The notes below the pieces were generated by a model. It did no database searches. It was not told the DNA's origin and saw only the letters and a program-made list of their open reading frames with translations. The position numbers and the translations under genes are program-made. Source: Oscillospiraceae bacterium (GTDB lineage Bacteria; Bacillota; Clostridia; Oscillospirales; SIG627). Taken from it: DNA of 34,602 bases. Location of the stretch: NCBI GenBank assembly GCA_015063605.1, contig SVTV01000033.1, forward strand, positions 1 through 34,602, in the 5' to 3' direction. Shown here piece by piece: positions 27,162 through 34,602 of this stretch. How positions within the stretch are numbered: the stretch's first letter is position 1; every line of letters begins with the position of its first letter.

Positions 27162-29390
27162 TCAAGCGTTTTCAAAATACAGGCGCTTGAGCTCCTGTAA
27201 AAGTTCGGAATGCTCGAGATTTATCTTGTTTTGTGCGGAAATGTTTTCGAGAGCTATCTTCTGAAGCATGGGGAATCCTTCGGAATCTTCTCTTGCGATA
27301 ATGCCTGTCTCGGTAAATATGTCCATTATTATCAAAAGCTTCAGGATACCTATCTGATTTTTTGTATCGGAAATGATCTTCGCGCTGAGATATGGAATAT
27401 CGACCGAAATAAATCGTTCATCGGGAATAAATTCCGTATTCTCGGATATAAGAATCTGCTTGCTTTGAAGCTTTTTTCTGATATACAGATAAACGATCTT
27501 GAAATCATCCCTGGAGGGGATAAGCTCAAATCCGCCGGGTAATTTCATTCCCGTTCGTATTACCTTATATTGTGAGGTCTTTCGTACAAGCATATCTCTG
27601 TGCTGTCTCGAATGACGGATATCCCTGATTATAAGCTGTACACTCCTGTTGTTCTGGAAGGTGTTTATATCCATGTTACAAACGATATCAGCAGTGTCGC
27701 CGGGGAAAAACGGAAGCGATGCGGAGGAAATTCCGAAATATAAGGCGGTAACGGAAATGCTGTCCTTTTCAAGGATCATCCTCGTATGCTTTCCGTCACC
27801 TATGGATATAATTTCAGCGATCTTCATATCCTGAGCACAGAAAAGCGGTACGGAATTTCCTAAGCCGTAGGGCTCCAGCATACCTATCTCCGACGCACTG
27901 CGGATATTTATGTCATTTTTTGTAAGTACCGCATCTATTGTAAGTATCTCGCGAAGATCCAGAGTGGAAAGCTTTTCTCTTGCATATTCGTTCAGAAGCT
28001 TTTTTAGCATTGGAAGATCCTTGCGTTTTACCGTAAGACCGGCAGCAAGGTCATGACCTCCGTATTTTACAAGCTTATCAGAAGCACTTGCCAAAGCCTC
28101 GACTATATTCAACCCCTCGATGCTTCTTCCGGAACCCTTGCCTATGTCCTCTCCGGGATCGTTTTCATCCTTGCCCCCGGCAAAGGAAATCAGTATGCAA
28201 GGTAAGTGATACTTTTCGCATATCCTTGATGCGGCTATGCCGATAACGCCGTGATGCCATTCCTCGTTTTCGGCAACGATGAAAAGGTCATTTGCGAAAT
28301 CATGATTGCTTTCAACGTATTCCAATGCTTCCGTAAGGATACTGTTTTCAAATATCTGTCGCTGTTTGTTTATGGCACACAGCTCGGCGGCGATCATTCT
28401 TGCTGTATTCTTATCGTCGGTCGTAAAAAGCTCCACCGCCCGCAGAGCATTTCCTATACGTCCGCATGCATTTATTCTGGGTGCTATTATGAATCCGACC
28501 TGTGAGCTCGTCACCTTCTTTTTCGGTGACTGCCTTCCATTATTTTTTTTCGTTTCGCCGTTTATTTCCTCGAGAAGAGCTTCAAGTCCAATGTTTCTCG
28601 TCTCATCTATCCTCTTGAGACCGTAGGATACGATTATTCTGTTCTCGTCCGTGATAGGCATTACGTCGGCAATGGTTCCTATGGATACCATGTCCGAGAA
28701 AAGGGAAAGTATTTTCTCCGAGGCTATTTTTATATCTATCGAAAAGTAGTATGAGTCAAGGGCGCAGAGAAGCTTGAATACAACACCGACGCCTGCAAGG
28801 GAAGAAAAGGGATAGCTCGTATCATGTCTCTTGGGGTTGATTACCGCAGATGCCTTCGGAAGTAAATCGCGGCAGGTATGGTGGTCCGTTATTATAAGCT
28901 CTACTCCCAGGGAAGCGGCAAATTCCGCCTCCTCAATGGCGGTGATCCCGGAGTCAACGGTTATAATGAGATTAATGCCGTTTTCGGCAAATTTTGCTAT
29001 GGAATCCATGTTGAGTCCGTATCCCTCGGATATCCTTTCGGGAATATGTGCCGTTACATCGGCACCGAGAGATCTGAGATATTGAAGAAGGATGACAGTG
29101 GATGTTACGCCGTCCACATCATAATCGCCGTAAACGAGTATTTTGCTCTTTCTCTTGACATGTCCGCAAATTACCTTGCACGCCTTATCCATGTCATTCA
29201 TGAGAAAAGGGTCGTGGAGCATATCCGCCGATATGTTAAGGAAAGAATAAGCCTTTTCGGGCGTATCGAATCCTCTTACCGTCAAAAGACGGGAGGCGAG
29301 AGGTGTTATGTCAAGACGCTGTGCGAGGATCGATGCTTTTTCGGCAGAGCATTCCCGTATATTCCATTCCGTAACCTTTCTGATGCCCAT
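27162..29390 (-). CDS. recJ: Single-stranded-DNA-specific exonuclease RecJ
   Basis: RecJ is a 5'-3' single-strand exonuclease in recombination and base-excision/mismatch repair. The DHH domain shows VYGDYDVDGVTS (DYDVDG 89-94) and TDHHTC (169-171 DHH), then PRINACGRIGNA, and the DHHA1 domain ends in KYGGHDLAAGLTV. An OB-fold and a further C-terminal region of about 190 residues follow, making 742 residues, as in long Firmicute RecJ. The ATG at 29390 has TAAGG 8 bases upstream and gives the usual N terminus. The frame extends to an ATG at 29438 whose first 16 residues look unlike the family and lack a good ribosome binding site. It heads the minus-strand gene series. Confidence 0.94.
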   Translation of the reverse strand: MGIRKVTEWNIRECSAEKASILAQRLDITPLASRLLTVRGFDTPEKAYSFLNISADMLHDPFLMNDMDKACKVICGHVKRKSKILVYGDYDVDGVTSTVILLQYLRSLGADVTAHIPERISEGYGLNMDSIAKFAENGINLIITVDSGITAIEEAEFAASLGVELIITDHHTCRDLLPKASAVINPKRHDTSYPFSSLAGVGVVFKLLCALDSYYFSIDIKIASEKILSLFSDMVSIGTIADVMPITDENRIIVSYGLKRIDETRNIGLEALLEEINGETKKNNGRQSPKKKVTSSQVGFIIAPRINACGRIGNALRAVELFTTDDKNTARMIAAELCAINKQRQIFENSILTEALEYVESNHDFANDLFIVAENEEWHHGVIGIAASRICEKYHLPCILISFAGGKDENDPGEDIGKGSGRSIEGLNIVEALASASDKLVKYGGHDLAAGLTVKRKDLPMLKKLLNEYAREKLSTLDLREILTIDAVLTKNDINIRSASEIGMLEPYGLGNSVPLFCAQDMKIAEIISIGDGKHTRMILEKDSISVTALYFGISSASLPFFPGDTADIVCNMDINTFQNNRSVQLIIRDIRHSRQHRDMLVRKTSQYKVIRTGMKLPGGFELIPSRDDFKIVYLYIRKKLQSKQILISENTEFIPDERFISVDIPYLSAKIISDTKNQIGILKLLIIMDIFTETGIIAREDSEGFPMLQKIALENISAQNKINLEHSELLQELKRLYFENA

Positions 29391-29472
29391 AAAACATGCC
29401 TTACCGCACCATGCGGCAATATCTCCTTTCCGAACCATATAAACAATGACCCAAATTACACTATAATATAAT

Positions 29473-29501
29473 ATTATAACTTATATGAAGGCACAAGTCA
29501 A
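29473..29501 (-). promoter_or_regulatory. Sigma-A-type promoter for recJ and downstream genes
   Basis: On the minus strand TTGACT (29496-29501) and TATAAT (29473-29478) are separated by exactly 17 bases, close to the ideal sigma-A promoter. Transcription would start near 29466, giving a 5' leader of about 75 bases before the ATG at 29390. It is back to back with the plus-strand promoter of the cassette. Confidence 0.8.
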
Positions 29502-29520
29502 TATTTTTCTTAAAAAACAC

Positions 29521-29549
29521 TTGACTCAAAGGCGATTTTATTATAATAT
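29521..29549 (+). promoter_or_regulatory. Sigma-A-type promoter for the amidohydrolase-propeller cassette
   Basis: TTGACT (29521-29526) is followed by TATAAT (29542-29547, 15-base spacer) or by the overlapping TAATAT (29544-29549, 17-base spacer). The two divergent -35 elements are mirror images (AGTCAA ... TTGACT) around a 19-base AT-rich core that could serve both as UP element or hold an operator. The leader to the ATG at 29639 would be about 85 bases. Confidence 0.65.
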
Positions 29550-29588
29550 ATATGTGAACAGCCGATTAAACGGAGGAATATCGATAAC

Positions 29589-29639
29589 TTGCAATTTGAT
29601 TCACGGTATTTCCCGTTCAGCGGAAAGGATTTTATATAA
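29589..29639 (+). CDS. Possible 16-codon leader peptide ahead of the amidohydrolase
   Basis: A GGAGG at 29572-29576 has no ATG in reach but lies 12 bases before a TTG opening a 16-codon frame (MQFDSRYFPFSGKDFI if TTG is read as Met). Its TAA overlaps the ATG of the amidohydrolase as TAATG, the typical arrangement for translational coupling. The TTG start and the slightly long spacing make this only a candidate. Confidence 0.25.
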   Translation: MQFDSRYFPFSGKDFI

Positions 29640-30460
29640 TGGACAGTAAAAAAAGATTGGAAGATTACAGGATAATAGATATCCACAACCATATCTTCCC
29701 GGATAAGATCGCAGCAAGAGCCGCAGAAAGCATCAAGACCTTTTACAGCTTTACTTATATGGAGGGTAACGGATCCTCCGGCAATTTGCTTACACTGAAA
29801 AAGAATCTGAATATAGTAAAATTTGTGGTTTGCTCTGCGGCAACAAAATTCGATAAGGTCGAGACAGCCAACGACTTCATTATCAAGTGCGTTTTCTCTG
29901 ATCCAATATATGCCGGCTTCGGTACCACTCATGCGGGATATACCGATCATCGCAAGGAGCTTGAAAGAGTTAAAAACGCAGGACTTATCGGATTGAAGAT
30001 ACATCCCGATATACAGGGCTTCGATATAGATGACCCGGGAATGTATGGGGCTTACGAAGCCGCAAGCGAATTGGGACTTCCCATACTTTTCCATATCGGA
30101 GATAAAAAGCATCATTTTTCCGAGGCTCGGAAGCTTCGCCGAATGATGGACAAATTCCCCGATCTTAAGGTGATTGCGGCGCACATGGGAGGTTATTCGA
30201 AAAAGAATGACGCATATGAGTATCTTGTGGGAACCAACGCATATTTCGATGTTTCGCAATGGTATAATTTCCTCACGGAAGAGGAATTTGTAAAAATGAT
30301 ATACGATCACGGTGTGGATAAGATACTTTACGGATGCGATTTTCCTCTCAATTCACCGTACAGCGCGGCGGAAAAGTTTTATAATGTCAATATTTCGGAC
30401 GCGGATAAAGAAAAAATATTCAGCACCAATTCCGAAAAGCTTTTCGGTATACACTTCTGA
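29639..30460 (+). CDS. Amidohydrolase family metal-dependent hydrolase (Amidohydrolase_2-like)
   Basis: A TIM-barrel metal hydrolase of 273 residues. The metal ligands are visible: H16 and H18 in IDIHNHIF, K120/H122 in IGLKIHPD, H152 in ILFHIGDKKHHF, H182 in IAAHMGGY and D234 in YGCDFPL. The family covers hydrolases and decarboxylases on small carbonyl or amide substrates; the substrate here cannot be assigned. There is no signal peptide, so it is cytosolic. AAAGGA lies 9 bases before the ATG, and stop codons in frame upstream fix this start. It is the first gene of a plus-strand cassette, with the first propeller gene 31 bases downstream. Its last codons lie inside a leader repeated before the second propeller gene. 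Confidence 0.88.
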   Translation: MDSKKRLEDYRIIDIHNHIFPDKIAARAAESIKTFYSFTYMEGNGSSGNLLTLKKNLNIVKFVVCSAATKFDKVETANDFIIKCVFSDPIYAGFGTTHAGYTDHRKELERVKNAGLIGLKIHPDIQGFDIDDPGMYGAYEAASELGLPILFHIGDKKHHFSEARKLRRMMDKFPDLKVIAAHMGGYSKKNDAYEYLVGTNAYFDVSQWYNFLTEEEFVKMIYDHGVDKILYGCDFPLNSPYSAAEKFYNVNISDADKEKIFSTNSEKLFGIHF

Positions 30461-30532
30461 TACGATCAGTTAAAGAAAGGGTAAGACCAAAATGAAAGAA
30501 TATAAGAACATTCCCATACCGATCACAAAAGA
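30453..30532 (+). repeat. Duplicated propeller-gene leader, copy 1
   Basis: This 80-base segment equals 32537-32616 with a single mismatch (C at 30488, T at 32572). It covers the end of the amidohydrolase gene, the ribosome binding site AAAGGG and the first 14 codons of the propeller gene. It holds the palindrome CTGAT-ACG-ATCAG (30457-30469), which overlaps the amidohydrolase stop codon. Confidence 0.9.
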
Positions 30533-32435
30533 GCCGTATGTCAACACATTTCTCTATCCTGCGGGATTTGAAAAAGACACGGGTCTTGAAAGATATTGGA
30601 TCTCCTCTTGTAATATCAATATAGGCTCCACAGGCATTCTCGTGAATGAGAACGGCGAGGAAAAGAGGTTCGTATTTCAAAGAGCCAACTCATCTCCCAT
30701 GGCAAAATCTCTATACAGCGCATGCTACGCCGGTAATGATATAATGTGGCTTGCGGGTGATCTTTCTCAGGTGATTAGGCTTGATCTGTCAACCGGCGGG
30801 ATCACGGAATTCAAAACAGGCGCTCCCTCGGGACTTGTTTTTACCGGAATGGTATACGATGAAGCAACAAAAAAGCTCTTTTTCTCAGCATTTGTTTCTC
30901 CAAGAGAGATATCCGTATCCTTCGATACCGTAAAGGGAGAGACAGTAAGAATATATGATGACACGATCACGGCGACCTGCTCCAACGGAAATATTCCTAA
31001 CGGCGACGGAACGTATACAGTTACATACATTGATCAAAACTCAGGTAATTGGCACTATGCGATATGGGATCCCTGTGGAGAGACTCTTGAGGAAGCTGTT
31101 GTAACAAAATATGAGATACCCAACATGCCTCTTATGAAGGACGGCAAGGCATATATAAGCTGCGGAAACAAAAGGTTCTGGTACGATCCGTCAGACCGAT
31201 CCTTCTCAAAGGAAAATATCTGCGACCGTTCCGCCGTCTTCTTTGGTTCGAATGGCGATATTGCTTACGGTGCGGATCAAGCGGGCGATGAGGCTCAGAT
31301 ACTGGCATGGGATATGAAGGGCTCAGAGCATAAGGTGCTTTGCAGCGTGCCCGAATCCGGCGGAAAGCTGATGAGACTTACCAGAGATGAAAAGATCGTT
31401 GTGTTTACGCTTTACGGAGATTTCTACAAATTCGACTCCGACGGAAATCAGCTCATGTTCAAGGAGCTTGACAGCCGTGCATACGGTAATGTTGATTGCA
31501 TTGTACTTACAAATGACGGTATCCTTGTGGGAACACCTTTCATTACTCAGCGCTTTTGGGTTCATGATCTCAATACAGGCATCGGTTATGATGCGGGCAG
31601 AGCTGCCGACGGAGGAGGAGAGGTTCTTCAGGTGCGTGAGCTTAACGGTAAGGTGTATATGGCAAGCTATACGAAGGGAAGGCTTACGGAATACGACCCC
31701 AAAAAGCCTGCAAATTTCCCCGACAATCCCCGTATTGTGACAGCTCCCAAGAATTCCATGCGTCCGGTGTGTAAGGCTGATGACGGAGTAAATTTTTACT
31801 ACAGCTCCAATCATCCTTACGGAAGGGCGGGATGCGAGTTCACAAAGTACAACACACTTACGGGCGAGACTTTGTTCAATGATTCTCCCGTTGACGGATT
31901 GGCGTTCCGGTCAATGCAATATAATAAAAAATACAATGTGCTCGTTGCGGGATCAACCGTGGCTACCGATTGCGGCATAGCAAAGGAGACCGCCGATATA
32001 TGCTGTCTTGCGGTTTTCTCGGCAGATACACTCAAGCCCGTTTCCATATTTAATTGTGAAAAAGGTGTAAGGATAGTTACCGTAGCGGGAGCTATCAATG
32101 AGGATGAATACCTTGTACTCATGAACGGCTCGTTTAAAGACGCATACGTTATGAATATTTCTAAGGCGGTATCCGAGGGTATCGTTACTTGCACATCTCC
32201 GAAGTTTCCCATCCTCGACGGATGGTACATATACGCCGAGAGAGACGGTTATTTCATTCACGGTGCCGACGGAGCAATTGATCTTGTACGCATAGAAAAC
32301 AATAAATGCGAGATAGTCAAGGGTTTGGTAGAGAAGGATACTTATAAGAATATATATTCACGTGTATTCTATTCCAACAGCTGTATTCTTGTGTTGACAC
32401 GTACGACCATAGACATATACAAGGTGTTTGATTGA
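30492..32435 (+). CDS. Large beta-propeller-like protein, copy 1, function unknown
   Basis: A 647-residue protein without signal peptide or membrane segment. The sequence is a series of repeated beta-strand units with turns such as DLSTGGITEF, DPSDRSF, DMKGSEHKV, DSDGNQLMF, DLNTGIGYD and YDPKKPANFP, the pattern of WD40/YVTN/Kelch-like propellers. The length would allow seven or more blades or two propellers. A central stretch, GGGEVLQVRELNGKVYMAS followed by a YDPKKP turn, is its most conserved-looking part. No catalytic motif is recognised; such folds act as binding scaffolds or as lyases/lactonases. It sits 31 bases after the amidohydrolase gene, with AAAGGG 10 bases before the ATG. It has a close paralogue directly downstream. 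Confidence 0.85.
   Translation: MKEYKNIPIPITKEPYVNTFLYPAGFEKDTGLERYWISSCNINIGSTGILVNENGEEKRFVFQRANSSPMAKSLYSACYAGNDIMWLAGDLSQVIRLDLSTGGITEFKTGAPSGLVFTGMVYDEATKKLFFSAFVSPREISVSFDTVKGETVRIYDDTITATCSNGNIPNGDGTYTVTYIDQNSGNWHYAIWDPCGETLEEAVVTKYEIPNMPLMKDGKAYISCGNKRFWYDPSDRSFSKENICDRSAVFFGSNGDIAYGADQAGDEAQILAWDMKGSEHKVLCSVPESGGKLMRLTRDEKIVVFTLYGDFYKFDSDGNQLMFKELDSRAYGNVDCIVLTNDGILVGTPFITQRFWVHDLNTGIGYDAGRAADGGGEVLQVRELNGKVYMASYTKGRLTEYDPKKPANFPDNPRIVTAPKNSMRPVCKADDGVNFYYSSNHPYGRAGCEFTKYNTLTGETLFNDSPVDGLAFRSMQYNKKYNVLVAGSTVATDCGIAKETADICCLAVFSADTLKPVSIFNCEKGVRIVTVAGAINEDEYLVLMNGSFKDAYVMNISKAVSEGIVTCTSPKFPILDGWYIYAERDGYFIHGADGAIDLVRIENNKCEIVKGLVEKDTYKNIYSRVFYSNSCILVLTRTTIDIYKVFD
31877..32011 (+). repeat. 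Near-identical internal block, copy 1
   Basis: These 135 bases match 33964-34098 with one mismatch (31908/33995), including 103 identical bases in a row (31909-32011). Flanking sequence on both sides agrees at only roughly 75-85 percent by eye. The block encodes the NDSPVDGLAF ... ADICCLA part of the propeller. Confidence 0.9.
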
Positions 32436-32536
32436 CGTGAGAGGATGCCGATGCGGCTATCACTTAATTCCCCGCATAATGATGCGGATAATATTAAAAC
32501 CGCAGTATTCCCGACAAAGTAAATTATACAATAATA
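32436..32536. other. Spacer between the two propeller genes, with a small hairpin
   Basis: The AT-rich spacer contains the perfect dyad CCGCAT-AATG-ATGCGG (32472-32487). No T-run follows, so it is not a standard terminator. It might be an operator or an RNA-processing or stabilising stem between the two cistrons. No gene is seen in it. Confidence 0.5.
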
Positions 32537-32616
32537 ACTTCTGATACGATCAGTTAAAGAAAGGGTAAGACTAAAATGAAAGAATATAAGAACATTCCCA
32601 TACCGATCACAAAAGA
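32537..32616 (+). repeat. Duplicated propeller-gene leader, copy 2
   Basis: This is the second copy of the 80-base leader described at 30453-30532, with the palindrome CTGAT-ACG-ATCAG at 32541-32553. Here its first part is non-coding, whereas in copy 1 it includes the end of the amidohydrolase gene. Confidence 0.9.
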
Positions 32617-34510
32617 ACCTTATGTCAATACGTTTCTCTATCCTGCGGGATTTGAAAAGGAAACGGGAATCGAAAGATACTGGGTGTCCTCATGGAATTC
32701 AAATGTGGGCTCCACAGGTATTCTCGTGAATGAGAACGGTGAAGAAAAGACATTCAGATTCCAAAAGGACAGCTCCTCTCCATTGGCAAAATGCGGTTTC
32801 TACAGCGCATGCTATGCGGGTGACGATATAATGTGGCTTGCCGGAGATCTGTCTCAGATATTCAGACTCGATCTTTCAACCGGTGAGATCACGGGCTTCA
32901 AAACAGGTGCACCCTCGGGACTTATTTTCGCCGGAATGGCATACGATGAAGCAACAAAAAAGCTCTTTTTCTCAGCCTTTGTTCCCCCGAGAGAGGTATC
33001 CGTATCCTTCGATACCGTTAAAAGAGAGACCGTAAGGATATATGATGACACAATAACAGCGACCTGCTCCTACGGAAATATTCCCAATGGCGACGGAACA
33101 TATACTGTCACATACATAGATAAAAACTCGGGTAACTGGCGCTATGCGATATGGGATCCTCATGAAGAGTGCCTCACAGAAGCCGTTGTAACAAAATATG
33201 AGATACCAAATATGCCTCTTATGAAGGACGGAAAGGCATATATAAGCCGCGGAAGCGAAAGATTCTGGTACGATCCTTCCGACCGCTCATTCTCAAAGGA
33301 AAATATCTGCAATCGTTCAGCCATCTTCTTCGGATCGAAGGGCGATGTTGCTTATGGTGCGGAGCATACGGGCGGGGAGGCTCAGATACTGTCATGGGAT
33401 ATGAAGGGCTCAGAGCATAAGGTACTTTGCAGCGTACCCAACAGTAACGGACAGATGATGAGACTCACCCGTGACGAAAAGATAATCGTTGTCACGATCT
33501 ACGGAGATTTCTATAAATTCGACTCCGACGGAAACCGGCTTATGTTCAAGGAGCTTGACAGCCGTTCATACGGTGCTCTTGACTGCCTTATACTCACAAA
33601 TGACGGTATCCTCGTGGGAACACCGTTTATAACTCAGCGCTTCTGGGTACACGACCTTAACACAGGCATCGGATATGATGCGGGCAGAGCCGCAGATGGA
33701 GGAGGAGAGGTACTTCAGGTACGTGAGCTTAACGGCAAGGTATACATGGCAAGCTATACTCAGGGAAGACTTACGGAATACGACCCCAAAAAGCCTGCAA
33801 ATTTCCCCGAAAATCCTCGTATAGTGGCAGCTCCCAAAAATTCCATGCGTCCGAAGTGCCAGGCAAATGACGGAACGAATTTCTACTACATCTCGAATCA
33901 CCCTTACGGTAAGTCCGGATGCGAGATTACAAAGTACAACACTCTTACGGGCGAGCTTTTATGCAATGATTCTCCCGTTGACGGATTGGCGTTCTGGTCA
34001 ATGCAATATAATAAAAAATACAATGTGCTCGTTGCGGGATCAACCGTGGCTACCGATTGCGGCATAGCAAAGGAGACCGCCGATATATGCTGTCTTGCAG
34101 TTTTCTCTGCGGATACTCTCGAGCTCATTGCCTTGCTCAATTGCGAAAAGGGTGTAAGAATAGTTACCGTAGCGGGATCTGTAAATGAGGATGAATATCT
34201 GATATTCATGAACGGCTCTGCAAGAAACGCATATGTTATGGATATCTCAAAGGTGTTATCCGAAGGAAAGATCACCTGTGCTCCCGCAGAGTTTTCCATG
34301 CCCGACGGCTGGTACATACATGCCGAGAGAGACGGTTATTTCGTTCACGGTGCCAACGGAAAGGTCGATCTTGTCCGGGTTGCAAACAACAAATGCGAGA
34401 GCGTTAAGGTCGTGATTGAGAATAATAACTACAGACGCGGATTTGTTTCCAACGGATATCTCCTTGCTTCAACATATACCACGATAGATATGTTCAAGAT
34501 ATTCGATTGA
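32576..34510 (+). CDS. Large beta-propeller-like protein, copy 2, function unknown
   Basis: A 644-residue tandem paralogue of the gene before it; the first 25 residues are identical and the remainder is about four-fifths identical by eye, with a one-codon insertion near residue 68. The same strand-turn units are present (DLSTGEITGF, DPSDRSF, DMKGSEHKV, DSDGNRLMF, DLNTGIGYD, YDPKKPANFP). No signal peptide, membrane segment or catalytic motif is seen. Differences concentrate at the C terminus and in some loops (for example HEECLTEA against CGETLEEA), which may alter ligand specificity. It has its own ribosome binding site (AAAGGG) and leader copy, and no clear terminator separates it from copy 1. 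Confidence 0.85.
   Translation: MKEYKNIPIPITKEPYVNTFLYPAGFEKETGIERYWVSSWNSNVGSTGILVNENGEEKTFRFQKDSSSPLAKCGFYSACYAGDDIMWLAGDLSQIFRLDLSTGEITGFKTGAPSGLIFAGMAYDEATKKLFFSAFVPPREVSVSFDTVKRETVRIYDDTITATCSYGNIPNGDGTYTVTYIDKNSGNWRYAIWDPHEECLTEAVVTKYEIPNMPLMKDGKAYISRGSERFWYDPSDRSFSKENICNRSAIFFGSKGDVAYGAEHTGGEAQILSWDMKGSEHKVLCSVPNSNGQMMRLTRDEKIIVVTIYGDFYKFDSDGNRLMFKELDSRSYGALDCLILTNDGILVGTPFITQRFWVHDLNTGIGYDAGRAADGGGEVLQVRELNGKVYMASYTQGRLTEYDPKKPANFPENPRIVAAPKNSMRPKCQANDGTNFYYISNHPYGKSGCEITKYNTLTGELLCNDSPVDGLAFWSMQYNKKYNVLVAGSTVATDCGIAKETADICCLAVFSADTLELIALLNCEKGVRIVTVAGSVNEDEYLIFMNGSARNAYVMDISKVLSEGKITCAPAEFSMPDGWYIHAERDGYFVHGANGKVDLVRVANNKCESVKVVIENNNYRRGFVSNGYLLASTYTTIDMFKIFD
33964..34098 (+). repeat. 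Near-identical internal block, copy 2
   Basis: Partner of 31877-32011, with one mismatch in 135 bases. The identity includes silent codon positions, unlike the flanking sequence. Confidence 0.9.
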
Positions 34511-34573
34511 CAGTGGCTGAAAAAAACCGAACTATTTCCCGGACTGTTCTTTGATGCAAAAAGTGATACAAAA

Positions 34574-34602
34574 GTGAAGCGGGATGATTCTGTCGGCTTC
34601 AC
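34574..34602 (+). other. Hairpin at the window edge, possible terminator
   Basis: GTGAAGC (34574-34580) pairs with GCTTCAC (34596-34602) around a 15-base loop, starting 64 bases after the second propeller gene. The window ends here, so it cannot be seen whether a T-run follows as in an intrinsic terminator. Confidence 0.4.

Noticed and set aside
29510..30310. Long open frame of 266 codons antisense to the amidohydrolase
   Set aside because: The plus-strand frame carries all amidohydrolase metal ligands and a good ribosome binding site; the antisense frame has no recognisable domain and lies across the divergent promoters.
1..34602. CRISPR arrays, insertion sequences, tRNA or rRNA genes, or a classical defence island
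   Set aside because: No regularly spaced direct repeats, transposase-like proteins, clover-leaf sequences or known defence proteins were seen. AddAB and the fusion helicase sit in a housekeeping context.

Overview
The window looks like a chromosomal stretch from an anaerobic, low-to-moderate GC Firmicute of the class Clostridia, probably Oscillospiraceae/Ruminococcaceae-like. This rests on the gene families (AddAB rather than RecBCD, HemZ, Rel, Dtd, RecJ, EngB next to Lon, a SpoVB-like flippase) and on AGGAG/AAAGG-type ribosome binding sites. No rRNA, tRNA, CRISPR array, insertion sequence or phage gene was seen, and the taxon is an inference.

Bases 132-29390 carry genes only on the minus strand, tightly packed and often overlapping. 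In transcription order from the right they are recJ, rel, dtd, hemZ, a uridine-kinase-like nucleoside kinase, a SpoVB/MATE-type flippase, an exported phosphodiester glycosidase, a tiny two-helix membrane protein, a roughly 400-base gene-free stretch with strong hairpins, a long-chain acyl-CoA synthetase, an arylamine N-acetyltransferase, lon, engB, a helicase with a fused PD-(D/E)XK nuclease, addB, addA, topB and thiN. Most are housekeeping genes for recombination and repair, stringent response, translation quality control, proteolysis and envelope assembly. From engB to topB the genes form a DNA-end-processing block: three neighbouring genes each join a helicase fold to a RecB-like nuclease domain and are followed by a type IA topoisomerase.

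At about 29.5 kb the orientation flips across a divergent promoter region with near-mirror sigma-A-type elements. To the right is a plus-strand cassette: a metal-dependent amidohydrolase followed by two tandem, highly similar beta-propeller-like proteins of about 645 residues. Both copies carry the same leader, including a small palindrome, and share one internal block of 135 bases that is almost identical while its flanks have diverged. This suggests tandem duplication followed by local gene conversion. The cassette is the least understood part of the window. No specific function is assigned to the propellers.

Several longest reading frames begin at TTG. For topB, the acyl-CoA synthetase, the glycosidase and the flippase a downstream ATG is preferred here, and for recJ and the nucleoside kinase a downstream in-frame ATG is also preferred. 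For hemZ the TTG itself is supported by a good ribosome binding site.
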